From Actinomycetota bacterium (GTDB taxonomy: Bacteria; Actinomycetota; Thermoleophilia; Solirubrobacterales; 70-9): a stretch of DNA of 64,000 nucleotides. The stretch covers positions 136,148 through 200,147 of the forward strand of contig JAFDWD010001121.1 of the NCBI GenBank assembly GCA_018268695.1. Reading direction: 5' to 3'. The position numbers and the translations under genes were made by a program. Below are positions 9,688 to 18,387 of the stretch, piece after piece; position 1 is the stretch's first letter, and each line of letters opens with the position of its first letter. Below the pieces are notes generated by a model. The model made no database searches and was not told where the DNA came from. It was given only the letters and a program-made list of their open reading frames with translations.

Positions 9688-9903
9688 ATGACCGACGCGC
9701 CAGGAGAGTGGGACATGATCGAGGAGGCCACCCGGGACATCGTCAGGTCCTGGGAGGAGACGCAGCCGACGCCGACCCGCGACACCCCGGCCGCCTCGGT
9801 CCTGCGGTCGGAGTTCCGGCGCCATCGTGCGCGCGGCTGCTCGGAAGACGACATCGTCGCGATCGTCGGCGCCGAGGTGCTCCGGTCCGTCGGAGACCCT
9901 TAG
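9688..9903 (+). CDS. Small hypothetical protein, 71 residues
   Basis: This is a short soluble protein with acidic and basic helices (MIEEATRDIVRSWEET and ASVLRSEFRRHRARG). No family is recognised. No good ribosome-binding site is visible. TATGGT lies six bases before the ATG, so a leaderless transcript starting at the ATG is possible. It sits at the head of the cargo block, on the strand opposite to most of the element. Confidence 0.45.
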   Translation: MTDAPGEWDMIEEATRDIVRSWEETQPTPTRDTPAASVLRSEFRRHRARGCSEDDIVAIVGAEVLRSVGDP

Positions 9904-9952
9904 GGCCTGTACTCCGTCTCGTCCGCGGGCCTAATCGCGTCAAGGCACCTGC

Positions 9953-10261
9953 ATGGAGATCGGGGAGAGGATCGTCGGCGCCTACATGCGCTACATCCGC
10001 GAGTGCGAGGTGGTCGTCTACAACACCTTCCTACGCGACCAACAGGGGGAGATCGACGTCGTCGCCCTGAGGACGGGACCGCCGCGAGAGGCCTGGCTCT
10101 GGGAGGTCACCACCAACATCGGCGGGATGCTCTATCCGGCGGACGGGGGCGCGGACGGGACGATCGCGAAGCTCCGGGCCAAACTATCTCGCCCGAGGGA
10201 ATTCGCGCAGGTGACCTTCCCCGATGATCCACCTCACCGAGGACAAACCTGGGTCGCCTGA
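9953..10261 (+). CDS. Possible truncated PD-(D/E)XK nuclease-like protein
   Basis: This protein of 102 residues contains GEIDVVAL followed about 14 residues later by WLWEVTTNI, which resembles the D...ExK-type core of PD-(D/E)XK nucleases (E/D, then E-x-T here in place of E-x-K). The end (PPHRGQTWVA) does not look like a natural continuation, so the gene may be truncated or shifted. Nuclease assignment is tentative. It lies in a run of other damaged nuclease-type genes. Confidence 0.4.
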   Translation: MEIGERIVGAYMRYIRECEVVVYNTFLRDQQGEIDVVALRTGPPREAWLWEVTTNIGGMLYPADGGADGTIAKLRAKLSRPREFAQVTFPDDPPHRGQTWVA

Positions 10262-10335
10262 GGGGTCGCCTCACGCCCTCGTCGAACCTCGCCCGCTGAG
10301 GCCTCCCTTCCGCGTGACGGTTCGTGCTTTGGGCG

Positions 10336-10851
10336 TCAGCGACCTGCCAGATCACCTACCTCGGCCCGGAGGATCTCTATGCCGTAGTCGACCGGCCGGG
10401 GGTTGTCGCTGATCAGGACCAGCGCCTCGAGGATCACCGTCTCGATCGGCGTGTCGGCTGTGACTCGGGACTCGGGATGCTGGGCAGCGAAGGCCCGGAC
10501 GGCCAGTTCGTCGAGGACGGCCAGTTCCAAGGTGAAAATCACTCGCGGCACACCGTTCGGCCCGCCTCCATCGTCTGATGAGAGTTCGGCCGAACCGCAG
10601 TCGACCAGTTCCAGTCCGTAATCGGCGGGCATCGGGTTCGCGTTGCTGACCACGAGAGCCTCACGGACGATCGAGCCCAGGTCCCCAGCTGGGAGCGGCC
10701 TCTCCCACGAAGCCCTGTATCGCTCGGCGGCGAACTCCCTCAGCGCCGGCTCGTCGATGACCAGCGCCTCGACCGTCAGTGCCACCCGCCTGTGGGCCTC
10801 CGACTTCAGCGGTTGCCAGGTCCGATCTGATCGCCGGGGTCCGCGCGTCAC
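10336..10851 (-). CDS. Protein with two tandem copies of a short 'DYGIEI' domain
   Basis: The 171 residues contain two internal repeats. Each runs from a beta-rich start (VALTVEALVIDEPALREFAA; VIFTLELAVLDELAVRAFAA) to a helix-plus-end motif (REALVVSNANPMPADYGLEL; LEALVLISDNPRPVDYGIEI). A single copy of the same domain occurs at 21251-21505. I do not know the family. The start is uncertain; the GTG at 10851 has no strong ribosome-binding site. Confidence 0.55.
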   Translation of the reverse strand: MTRGPRRSDRTWQPLKSEAHRRVALTVEALVIDEPALREFAAERYRASWERPLPAGDLGSIVREALVVSNANPMPADYGLELVDCGSAELSSDDGGGPNGVPRVIFTLELAVLDELAVRAFAAQHPESRVTADTPIETVILEALVLISDNPRPVDYGIEILRAEVGDLAGR

Positions 10852-11073
10852 CGGACGACCTGCGGGCTCGGAGGCACAACCAGAGCGTCATCCGATCTCG
10901 ATGACCCCCCGGAGCGAACCGTCGCTTCGACTGCCGAAAACGAAGAGAGCCCCCGCCACACCATGGTCCTCGGGACTCTAAGCGCCCGCAGCCCAAATGA
11001 GAACCGGCGAAGTTCCCGATTGGGCCAGGGAGCCGCCGGGTATCGACGGGCCTCTTGAAAGTCTCTGTCGTCG

Positions 11074-11505
11074 TCAGGCCGCCGGAAAGAGCTCGACGAG
11101 CGCCTTCGCCAGGACGGACGCCTGATCGGCGTCGATGGGACACCGGCCGAATCAGCCTCCTCGAGAGTCGGCGCGGGTAATAGAGCGGGAAGCCGTCGAT
11201 GCTCAGCGTGCGAAGTAGTGGGATCCCGCTACCGCCCGCCCCGGCGGGGTTCAAGAAGCAGAAGCAGCCGTGGACAAGGGCATCCTGTTCGACGATCGCA
11301 AGCGCGGCCTTGACCGCGTCGATCTGGCGGCGAAGCCTCTCGACGAGTTCGACTTCTTGCGCCCTCCGTTGATGAGGACCGCGTCTCCGAAGAACGGCTT
11401 GCGGACCTCGATCTTGCCCCTGCAGCGCTTGGCGTCGATCACGAACACGCTGCTCGGCGCGACGGCGATGTGGTCGTAGGCGCCTCGGCGGTAAGGACGG
11501 TATCC
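11074..11505 (-). pseudogene. NERD-domain (nuclease-related) gene remnant
   Basis: Pieces of a NERD domain appear in three reading frames. The first is DHIAVAPSSVFVIDAKR with GKIEVRKPFFG; the next contains ELVERLRRQIDAVKAALAI and LSIDGFPLYYPRRLSRRL; the last is IDADQASVLAKALVELF before the stop. NERD proteins carry a nuclease-like fold found near DNA-processing genes. At least two frameshifts and a missing N-terminus mean that no intact protein can be made as written. Base errors in the assembly could explain some but not all of this. Confidence 0.6.
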
Positions 11506-11607
11506 CGGGGGTGACCGCGATCGCGGCCTTCGAGTCGTTGCCGGTCGTGGGGGAACACGAGAACGATCTCGGGGAGGCGTCGGGCAAGGCAACCTGACCT
11601 GATGGTC

Positions 11608-12966
11608 CTAAGCGTGGAGGAGCTGGTGCCCGCAGGACGCCGGGCGACTGGAGCGAGACCGGCAGAGTTCGTTGGTCTGATGGATCCAATAGTGGTAGGT
11701 CCAGACCGGGGTCGTCCCTTCCCACTGCTCGGAGATCTGCACGATCCCCCAATAGCGAAAGATGCCCGCCAGCCATTGAACGTTGCACTGGGCGAAGTCC
11801 GACCGCAGCGCCCGACATCCCGCGCGGTAGGCGTGATGGAAACGGAAGCTCGAGGCGAGATGTCGATCGGTGCTGAGCGCAGCGAAGAGGTCGTGCTTCG
11901 CCGCCGAGCCGGTCAGGACGGGGAGCGCCGGCGTCGTCGGGGTCACCGGCGCGGCGGCCTTCGGGGCGGTCGGGGCGGCGGTCGACGGAGGACTGGTCAC
12001 GAACTTCGGCGGGTGGGCGGCGATTTCGTTCGCCACCCAGGCTGCCTCGACGTCGGCCCGCGTGTCGACCCGGGGTGAATCGGTCGGGCAGCCTTCTCGG
12101 ATCCCGAAGCTCGTGATCCCGATCTCGACGAGTTCGTGATTGCTCACCATCAGCATCGGGCCGCCGCTGTCGCCGTGGCAGGTCGCCGAGCGGTAGCTCG
12201 GGTAGTCGATGCTGCAGAGCTCGGCCAGCGGGTGAAACTGGGCGCCGACTTCCGTTTCGCAATAGGCCTGGCTCTGGACCACCGTTTCGCCGACCTGCAT
12301 TTCGGTCGGCGCCTCGCCTTCTGGTTCGGTGACACCCCAGCCCACCTCGTACCCGAGCGTACCCGGCCCCCAGATCGGTGAGGTCGCCAGCTTCACCGCC
12401 GGCGCCGCGATCGGGGCCGACAGCTGGATCAATCCGGCGTCGTGCCACGCCGCCAACGGGCCCGAACTCCTGTAGTTCGGGTCGATGACCAGACGTTCGG
12501 CGCGAGAAACCACTCCCGGGACGGCGAGGTTCGAGGTCCCGGTAAGCATTTCGAAGGTCGAGGGAGCGAGGAACGCGGTCCTCGATTCGTTCAGCAGGCA
12601 ATGCGCCGCCGTCAGGATCATGTTCGGCGAGACCACAGTTCCCGAGCAGCCGTATACGACGAGACCTTCTCGGGCGGTGATGCGGGCCATGAAGGGAAAG
12701 GTGGATATCGACGCGGGTTCGCCGCCGATGACGGAAGTGATCGGGCGGGCGCTCGCGGTCCCCACAGCGACCCACATCGAAAAGACGGCCAGGATCGCCG
12801 TCCCCGACACCATCGCCCGGTGCCCCACGCAGCGCAATCTATTCGGAGCGGTACCCACATCCACTGTCGGGTTCGTCTTCACTGGCGGTGTTATCGGTAC
12901 GAGCATGGATGCCTTGAGTGGCGCCACGGCCAGGGCGAGAAGGGTCGTGCCGGCCGAAGTTGGCAA
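11608..12966 (-). CDS. Secreted trypsin-like serine protease (S1 family)
   Basis: The catalytic triad is visible in order: His in LTAAHC, Asp in AAWHDAGLIQL, Ser in GDSGGP. A hydrophobic signal stretch (AILAVFSMWVAVGTASA) precedes the mature N-terminus near VIGGEPASIS, the usual activation-type start. The C-terminal part after a Thr/Pro-rich linker is an extra Cys-containing domain (about 100 residues) of unknown role. The true start may be downstream at 12906, 12858 or 12813, because the signal segment begins about 50 residues in. This is unusual cargo for a conjugative element. Confidence 0.82.
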   Translation of the reverse strand: MPTSAGTTLLALAVAPLKASMLVPITPPVKTNPTVDVGTAPNRLRCVGHRAMVSGTAILAVFSMWVAVGTASARPITSVIGGEPASISTFPFMARITAREGLVVYGCSGTVVSPNMILTAAHCLLNESRTAFLAPSTFEMLTGTSNLAVPGVVSRAERLVIDPNYRSSGPLAAWHDAGLIQLSAPIAAPAVKLATSPIWGPGTLGYEVGWGVTEPEGEAPTEMQVGETVVQSQAYCETEVGAQFHPLAELCSIDYPSYRSATCHGDSGGPMLMVSNHELVEIGITSFGIREGCPTDSPRVDTRADVEAAWVANEIAAHPPKFVTSPPSTAAPTAPKAAAPVTPTTPALPVLTGSAAKHDLFAALSTDRHLASSFRFHHAYRAGCRALRSDFAQCNVQWLAGIFRYWGIVQISEQWEGTTPVWTYHYWIHQTNELCRSRSSRPASCGHQLLHA

Positions 12967-13016
12967 TTCGCTCGCCGCAGAATCTTCTACACAACGCCTG
13001 GCAGGGCGATGAAGAT

Positions 13017-13331
13017 TCAGATCAAGGCTGTTTTCCTAGGCTGGCCCTCGGGGCCGAGACCGACGATCTGCATGTCGACGCGTTTGCCGCTGCGGGTGGC
13101 GACCTGCGCGGTCACCTCGACCGTGGTCGCCTCAAGACCGGCGCGGCGGAGCAGCTCGATTGCCGCCGGTTCGAAGGTCGAGAGGACGACCGCCAGGATC
13201 TCGGTCAGACGGTCCTCGCGCTTTTGGAAGCGGGCCGCCTCGATCAACGTCCTGGAGGTGACGGGACCCGATCCCCCTCCATCGCCGATGCCCCAAGAGC
13301 CGTTGCGGCGTGGGGACGCGAATCCGGACAT
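13017..13331 (-). CDS. Short protein resembling the N-terminus of a PD-(D/E)XK nuclease-like family; probably truncated
   Basis: This protein of 104 residues has a helix-rich core starting TLIEAARFQKREDRLTEIL and a beta segment VATRSGKRVDMQIVGL, which recalls the beginning of the nuclease domain in a family of larger restriction-like proteins (D of 'RVDMQI' as the first acidic residue). The later E-x-K part is absent, so an intact enzyme is unlikely. A GTG near VTSRTLIEA could be the real start. The assignment is tentative. Confidence 0.45.
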   Translation of the reverse strand: MSGFASPRRNGSWGIGDGGGSGPVTSRTLIEAARFQKREDRLTEILAVVLSTFEPAAIELLRRAGLEATTVEVTAQVATRSGKRVDMQIVGLGPEGQPRKTALI

Positions 13332-13339
13332 CTCCGACC

Positions 13340-13872
13340 TCAGCGGCCCGATCTGTGGGGATCGTTCGCGAAGGGCGGCCGCCCCCAGGCCTCCCGGAAG
13401 GCGGCGAGCAACTCGGCCTCGACCTCTCGCGGAACGCGCCCAGGGGTCTCGGCCCAGGCAACCACAAGCATCGCGGAGTCCTCGAGCTGCCAGATCAGTC
13501 GGCCGCCCCAGTGGCCGACAGGCTCGCCTTCCCCGAACCGCCGGTATTGGCGCAGGCGGCGGCGCAGATCATCGGCCATCCCGATGTAGACGACCTCGGC
13601 GCCATCGACCCAGTTGGCGGTCAACGCCTGCTCCGAGACGGATGGGTCACGATCCTTGAAGGGCCCCGCGGGATTCGACGGCAGGAATCCGGCGTGGTCC
13701 CGGCGGCTCGGATCACGACGTAAACGCCTCCGCCCGACGAAGGCTCGTTGGCGTCCTCGGCGAGCTCCTCGAATGTGACCCACCCTTGGAAACCGGCGGC
13801 CTCCAGGGCATCGCGGGTCCAGGCGTATGGACCGGTCCAACCGACGGCGCACCCGAGCCCGGATGACTCCAC
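13340..13872 (-). pseudogene. Frameshifted GIY-YIG-type nuclease-like gene
   Basis: The N-terminal half is read from a GTG at 13872 and carries SGGGVYVVIRAAG, the GIY-like strand. The C-terminal half, in another frame from about 13705, carries GAEVVYIGMADDLRRRLRQY, the YIG-like strand with its Arg, and GHWGGRLIWQLEDS. Together they form one GIY-YIG fold. A one-base change near 13700-13710 would join them. Whether the break is real or an assembly error cannot be told here. Confidence 0.65.
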
Positions 13873-13966
13873 GGCCAGCGATGCTACCCGGCGAGGCGAT
13901 GATGGCAGGCCATCCGCCTCCGGTGGCACCCCGGGTACGGCGCCTTCGCGGCAATCGCGAGGCGGG

Positions 13967-14475
13967 TTATCCCTCCCGGCCTCCTCGCGACTCGTCCGCC
14001 AGCCACCTCTTCCCCACGTCCCTCCAGGATAGCCGGATGTGGAAGCCCGCCAGACCCCAGAAATAGCCCTTAACCAGGATGAAGCGGCGCGCCTGCGGGC
14101 TTTCCGTGTATTCATTCACGCAGAAGTTCGCCATGTGCTCGCAGTTGTTGCCGATCAGGTTGTAGCGGCCGCGCCGGGGGGCGATTGGCGAGGAGCCACT
14201 TCACACGTTCGACCCGACACGTTCGTCGATCCGCGATCGGGCGTGTCGGGTATGGCCAATTGGCCCATGGCGGTCGGATGGCCGTCGTGGACAACGACGC
14301 GGGCCTCGCCGCCGTTTCGGAACTCGGTGAGGGAGTCCGCTCCGATCGTCGCCCCTGGCTTGTCGCGGGTCCCGCCGCCGAACTGGATCACGCGATCGTC
14401 CCCCACATAGATCCCGTGATGGGAGTACCCGAGCGGGCGGCGCACGCGCAGATGATCTCCCGATGGAACGCTCCG
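13967..14475 (-). pseudogene. Frameshifted LRAT-domain protein
   Basis: Three frames together give an LRAT (lecithin:retinol acyltransferase-like, NlpC/P60 superfamily) domain. First GDHLRVRRPLGYSHHGIYVG (catalytic His region), then RVERVKWLLANR, then YNLIGNNCEHMANFC (catalytic Cys) with the tail ending before TAA at 13967. Dropping one C from the run at 14176-14181 joins the last two parts as NRPRRGRYNLIGNN. Another single extra base near 14230-14250 separates the first two. No start codon is visible in frame; GGGAGG is followed by ATCACG. Confidence 0.65.
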
Positions 14476-14570
14476 TGATCCTCCCGGGTCGGGTTCGGCA
14501 TCCGAAATCCGCTACAACCGCAGCGACCGGGCCCGAGGCCGTCCGCGATCGTTCGGTTGACTCCTGTGGT

Positions 14571-15380
14571 CTACGTGGCCTGATCGCGAAGATGCTGCAC
14601 GGCCCCGCGGACCTGCTCCTCAGGTGTGGCGCAACAAGGATCTGGTGCGGCCAGGGGGGCGACCGCCTGTCGGACAAGCAGGGGCGGCGATTCGGGGATC
14701 TCGATCTCGCGCGCAACCTCGAGGCGCCAGGGGAAGTTCCACTCGCCGCGGGAGCCATCCGGTTCGCGCCAGCGCCGTGGCGCGAAGGCGACCTTGAACT
14801 CGCGGCCTGCCCAGTCGGCCTCGGGGAAGGTGATCACCGTCGCGTCCGCAACGGGCCGTCCGGGCGGCGGTTCGCATTCGGCGCAGACGCCGGCCACGTC
14901 GACCGGGCGGCCGACGGCGGCGCAGCTGTAGTTGAGTGGCGTGCCGAGGTATCCGACGATCACCTCGCCGCAGGCAAGGCCGATGCGAGGCGCGAACTCG
15001 AGGTCCTGCTGCACTAGGTCTCTGGCGACCTGCAACGCTTCGCCGAAGGCATCGACGCTGCCGAACTCGACCGAGAAAAACGCGCTGAGGCGCCCGCCCC
15101 CGCATTCCCCAACGATGCCGTGGCTTTGCTCGAGCGGCTCGGATGCGACCCAAGAGAAGAACTTGTTGAGAAGCGCCATGGTCTCGGCCGCGTCGAGGCG
15201 CGCGGCCCGTCCGGGGATCATGCGCGGACGGGCGATCAGCACCGCCGCCTCGATCTCACGCCCGATCAGCGGCGTCTGTGCCCAGCCGTCGTGGATCTGC
15301 CCCTCGATCGTCGGCTCGCCGTCCAGAAAGAATTCCTCGAGCGAGCGGAACTTGGGCATTCGCTCAGGGTAGAGCCCCAC
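14571..15380 (-). CDS. Class III nucleotidyl cyclase homologue, apparently without catalytic metal ligands
   Basis: This protein of 269 residues follows the outline of a class III adenylate/guanylate cyclase: ETMALLNKFFSWVASE, then a beta hairpin, RIGLACGEVIVGYLG, and AAVGRPVDVAGVCAE. In active enzymes the segments 'FADLVG' and 'GDAVMAVF' carry the two metal-binding Asp; here they read LIARPRMIPG and CGGGRLSAFF, so both are missing. A regulatory or degenerate role is more likely than cAMP synthesis. The start may be ATG 15359 instead of GTG 15380. Confidence 0.6.
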   Translation of the reverse strand: MGLYPERMPKFRSLEEFFLDGEPTIEGQIHDGWAQTPLIGREIEAAVLIARPRMIPGRAARLDAAETMALLNKFFSWVASEPLEQSHGIVGECGGGRLSAFFSVEFGSVDAFGEALQVARDLVQQDLEFAPRIGLACGEVIVGYLGTPLNYSCAAVGRPVDVAGVCAECEPPPGRPVADATVITFPEADWAGREFKVAFAPRRWREPDGSRGEWNFPWRLEVAREIEIPESPPLLVRQAVAPLAAPDPCCATPEEQVRGAVQHLRDQAT

Positions 15381-15450
15381 GTCGCCGACCTCGCCTGCCT
15401 GAGGGCCCGCCCCGGCCCCATGACATCGCCGGCCGCCTGTGCGTCCTCAT

Positions 15451-15744
15451 TCAAGAGGCATCGAACGAGGCGAGGAGGGCTTTACCCATCGAGGTCACGG
15501 AATAGATCGGCTCCCGGGTCCCCCGCGATCCGGCTCCCGTGGACGCGGCGATGCACCTAGCCTCGACCAGGTGCCCGACCTGGTAATGGATTTTGGGCAT
15601 CGTCGGCGCCTCTCGCGGCCAGCGACGTATCAGCTCGGGAATGCTTGCCGCCTCCTCCGCGAGCATCTCGAGGATGATCATCCGTCGCGGATCTTCCCCC
15701 GCGAGGGTCGCGGCCAGGGTGAGTTCCGGCAGCGGCGGTTCCAT
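15451..15744 (-). CDS. Winged-helix transcriptional regulator (ArsR/PadR-like)
   Basis: This protein of 97 residues has a helix-turn-helix arrangement: RRMIILEMLAEEAASIPELIRR, a recognition-type helix MPKIHYQVGHLVEA and a wing ending in PIYSVTSMGKALL. It most likely binds DNA as a dimer. The start at 15744 (MEPPLPELTL) is chosen because upstream in-frame sequence looks non-coding. Its target is unknown; neighbours are the cyclase-like gene and a divergent secreted protein. Confidence 0.65.
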   Translation of the reverse strand: MEPPLPELTLAATLAGEDPRRMIILEMLAEEAASIPELIRRWPREAPTMPKIHYQVGHLVEARCIAASTGAGSRGTREPIYSVTSMGKALLASFDAS

Positions 15745-16036
15745 CGCCGGGGCCCCATACACGTACCCAGATTCCTCTAGGTAGCCAACCGATCGCCGTC
15801 GAGCGCACCGGCCCGGCGTCGCCCAGTTGGCTGCGTCGGGGGCTTTCGGAGGAGATCGGCAATGAACATCACCGGCAGGGACCAGGCGAGGACCCCACCG
15901 CCGGAAGCATCGCCGGGCAGGATCCTGAAGACGCGGAAGGGCCAACTCCACTCGGGCCGTGTAGAAAAGATGCACAGAGGGAACCCGATTAGCGACGAGG
16001 CGTTAGCCTGAACCGGCCCGATCGAAAGAGGCGACG

Positions 16037-16675
16037 ATGAGCTCACCAAAGACCCTGACTCGTGGTGCTGCTGTTTCAGCCATAGCCGCCGCCTGCCTGG
16101 CGTTCAGCACGGTCGCGTCGGCCAATCCCCCGACCGACCCGTGCGGAGTGGTGACCGAATTCGCTGCCGCCCACGCGTTTGGCTTCAAACAAGCACGGAA
16201 GACGAGTGTCGTAGTGCAGTCGCCCGGGAACACCGCTGGCGTGGTCCGTGTCCGATGCAAGTTGACGGCGTGGGACGGACACTTACCGTCCGGCCGCCAA
16301 CAGGAACATTCGAAGCTCCTGCGCCGGGAATTGACCGCCCTGCGGATCGAATCCTGGGTGCCGGACCAGGGAGGGCAGGCCGAAACCTGGCGGGGCAACT
16401 TCCCCTCCAAGATCAAGGGCCTGACCGAACGGGCCCGCTCCGAGTTTCTCGGCGCCCCGCTCGACGGTTCGCCACTGTCCCTCCCGAAGGAAGGCGTCCC
16501 CCATGCACTCGCATTCACCGCGGAGACTGGCGGCCTTGAGAAGACCCGCGGATTCTGGTGGGACCGTCGCGGGACGATCCTCTCGATGAACGTGCTGCAA
16601 GGCGCGAGCGGTCCGACCGTACCGTCGCTCCGGCGCTTCGTCGCGGACCTCATCCGCCCGTTCTTCAAGGGCTAG
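16037..16675 (+). CDS. Secreted hypothetical protein
   Basis: This protein of 212 residues has a clear signal peptide (basic start, hydrophobic AAVSAIAAACLAFSTVASA, cleavage about residue 29). The mature part has two conserved-looking Cys (DPCG and RCKL) and mixed alpha/beta composition. AGAGGCG precedes the ATG. I do not recognise a domain. It converges with the sigma-factor gene, and a small hairpin lies between the two stops. Confidence 0.6.
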   Translation: MSSPKTLTRGAAVSAIAAACLAFSTVASANPPTDPCGVVTEFAAAHAFGFKQARKTSVVVQSPGNTAGVVRVRCKLTAWDGHLPSGRQQEHSKLLRRELTALRIESWVPDQGGQAETWRGNFPSKIKGLTERARSEFLGAPLDGSPLSLPKEGVPHALAFTAETGGLEKTRGFWWDRRGTILSMNVLQGASGPTVPSLRRFVADLIRPFFKG

Positions 16676-16681
16676 CGTCGA

Positions 16682-16700
16682 AGGAGCCCTGCGTGCTCCT
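16682..16700. terminator. Small inverted repeat between convergent genes
   Basis: AGGAGC at 16682-16687 pairs with GCTCCT at 16695-16700 around a seven-base loop. It sits between the stop of the secreted protein (plus) and the stop of the sigma-factor gene (minus), where a bidirectional terminator is expected. The stem is short and lacks a U-tract. Confidence 0.35.
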
Positions 16701-16703
16701 GCC

Positions 16704-18200
16704 CTAGAGACCCAGTTCGGCCCCGCCGTCGACCGGATCGTGACTACCTCCTGAGCTGCTGCTACCCGTGGAGGAGGTTCCTCCCGTGGTGGCCGAGCTG
16801 CCACCGGTCGCCGAGCTCGATGAGGCGGTGGCTTCTGCTTCGCTGGATTCGGGCGGCGGTTCACTTTCAGCACCGGTTGGCGCCCTACCGGCGCCTTCGA
16901 GCCCTTCCACCAGTTCACCTCCGGCCGCGGTCGCCCGATGGACCGTTTCCGGCTTGGTGGTCTTCTTTTGGTGGGAGGGTTCCGAGGAGGCCTTCGCTCG
17001 CTTGAGCTGTGCGACCGGAGGGATCCGGGTGGTGGATGCGACCGGAGGTTCGACGGATTCATGCTCGGCCGCGGCGGGAGGGGCCACGACGCGGCGGGTC
17101 GGACGCCGGTGAGCGTTCCGCTCGACCGGCCTTGGCGCCGGCGTTTCGTGGGCGACCCCGACGACCGCCAGCGGACTGACCCCCAGCGCGACGCACGCCG
17201 CGGTCGTCGCCGCGGCACCGGCGACACAGCCGGCAGCGACCTTCACCGCCGAGACCCCGATCATCTGCCCGGCGGCGGCATCTCCGCCTGATCCCGGGAC
17301 GGACGTCGCAACCCGGAGCGCCTGCTCCCTCGCGCGATCCCGGAGGGACCGCGTCCCCGCGACGATCCCCTGGCCCGCGTCGAGGACCCGGGCCGCCCCT
17401 TCGACGATCCGGTTCGCGTGGGCCCGGGCGCCGACCGACGCCGTGGTGGCGGCTGCCGCGAGACTGCTTGCGACGTCGAGCAGACGCCCTCGCATCCTCG
17501 CGTGCGCCACCTGACACCGGCGGCAGTGGGCGAGGTGCACCTCGACCGCAACCTGCTCGTCCTCGTCGCACGCCTCAGCAACGTAGCGTCGGAGCAGATC
17601 CGACTCCATCTCCTCGCAACGCTCACCGCCCTCGATCCGCGCGAATGCGCCCAGCACCCGGCTATTGGCGCGTTGGATGATCTTGCGATAGGTCCTCAGG
17701 CTGAGGCCGGGGGTGCGTTCGAGGATCTCCTCGGGGCTCAAGTCCATCTCGTGGCGCTGGCGGAAGATCAGCCGATCGCGCTCGGGGAGCATCTGAAGCG
17801 CCTCCCGGCCCATCGCCACGGCCTCCCGTTCCTCGGCAGCCTCGTCAGGACCCTCGGCACCGGCGTCGCTGATCGACTGCACGGTGCCGATCTCGACCTC
17901 TATCCGCCCGCCGAGCCGGCGCCGCTCGTCGATCATCGTCCGCCAGGCGGCCCGCTTGACGAAGTTCACCATCTGCGGGACCGCAAAGGATCTGGCGATC
18001 GGGTCCACCGTCCGCATCACGTGCTCGAAGGTCGCCGCGAAGATCTCCTCCGCCTCCTCCTCGGAGCAGCCTGCCTTGCGCAGTTCGCTCAGGCATCCCT
18101 TCCTGGCCGGACCGTAGACCTGGGAGTAGAACGCGGACGCCTCGGCGCTCAACCCGCGCTCGACCTTCCGGGTGGACGGCTTGGGGCTCGCCTCCATCAT
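16704..18200 (-). CDS. ECF sigma factor fused to a zinc-finger and membrane anti-sigma-like extension
   Basis: Residues 20-90 look like sigma region 2 (EIFAATFEHVMRTVDPIARS, WRTMIDERRR). Residues about 130-190 look like region 4 (LPERDRLIFRQRHEMDLSPEE with a helix-turn-helix). At about 205-232 follows an HxxxCxxC zinc finger (EVHLAHCRRCQ). A hydrophobic stretch lies at about 315-345, and a long Ser/Gly/Pro tail ends the protein. Sigma and anti-sigma-like parts in one chain suggest membrane-tethered self-control; that is inference. The start is one of two tandem ATGs at 18195-18200. Confidence 0.75.
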   Translation of the reverse strand: MMEASPKPSTRKVERGLSAEASAFYSQVYGPARKGCLSELRKAGCSEEEAEEIFAATFEHVMRTVDPIARSFAVPQMVNFVKRAAWRTMIDERRRLGGRIEVEIGTVQSISDAGAEGPDEAAEEREAVAMGREALQMLPERDRLIFRQRHEMDLSPEEILERTPGLSLRTYRKIIQRANSRVLGAFARIEGGERCEEMESDLLRRYVAEACDEDEQVAVEVHLAHCRRCQVAHARMRGRLLDVASSLAAAATTASVGARAHANRIVEGAARVLDAGQGIVAGTRSLRDRAREQALRVATSVPGSGGDAAAGQMIGVSAVKVAAGCVAGAAATTAACVALGVSPLAVVGVAHETPAPRPVERNAHRRPTRRVVAPPAAAEHESVEPPVASTTRIPPVAQLKRAKASSEPSHQKKTTKPETVHRATAAGGELVEGLEGAGRAPTGAESEPPPESSEAEATASSSSATGGSSATTGGTSSTGSSSSGGSHDPVDGGAELGL

Positions 18201-18387
18201 CCGACCCCTGACCCGATCGTCGGCGGCGCTCCGCCGCTCGGAGAGACCGGGAGGGCACCTGGTCCCTGATCACCTACTCGGCGGACACCTCGACCCCCCA
18301 CCATCGCCAAGGTGCCCACCGACCGACTCATCCTCGTCCCGCCGTCTTCATCGCGCCTCTTCCGTCCGCGGATCTCCTGCTCGTCCC

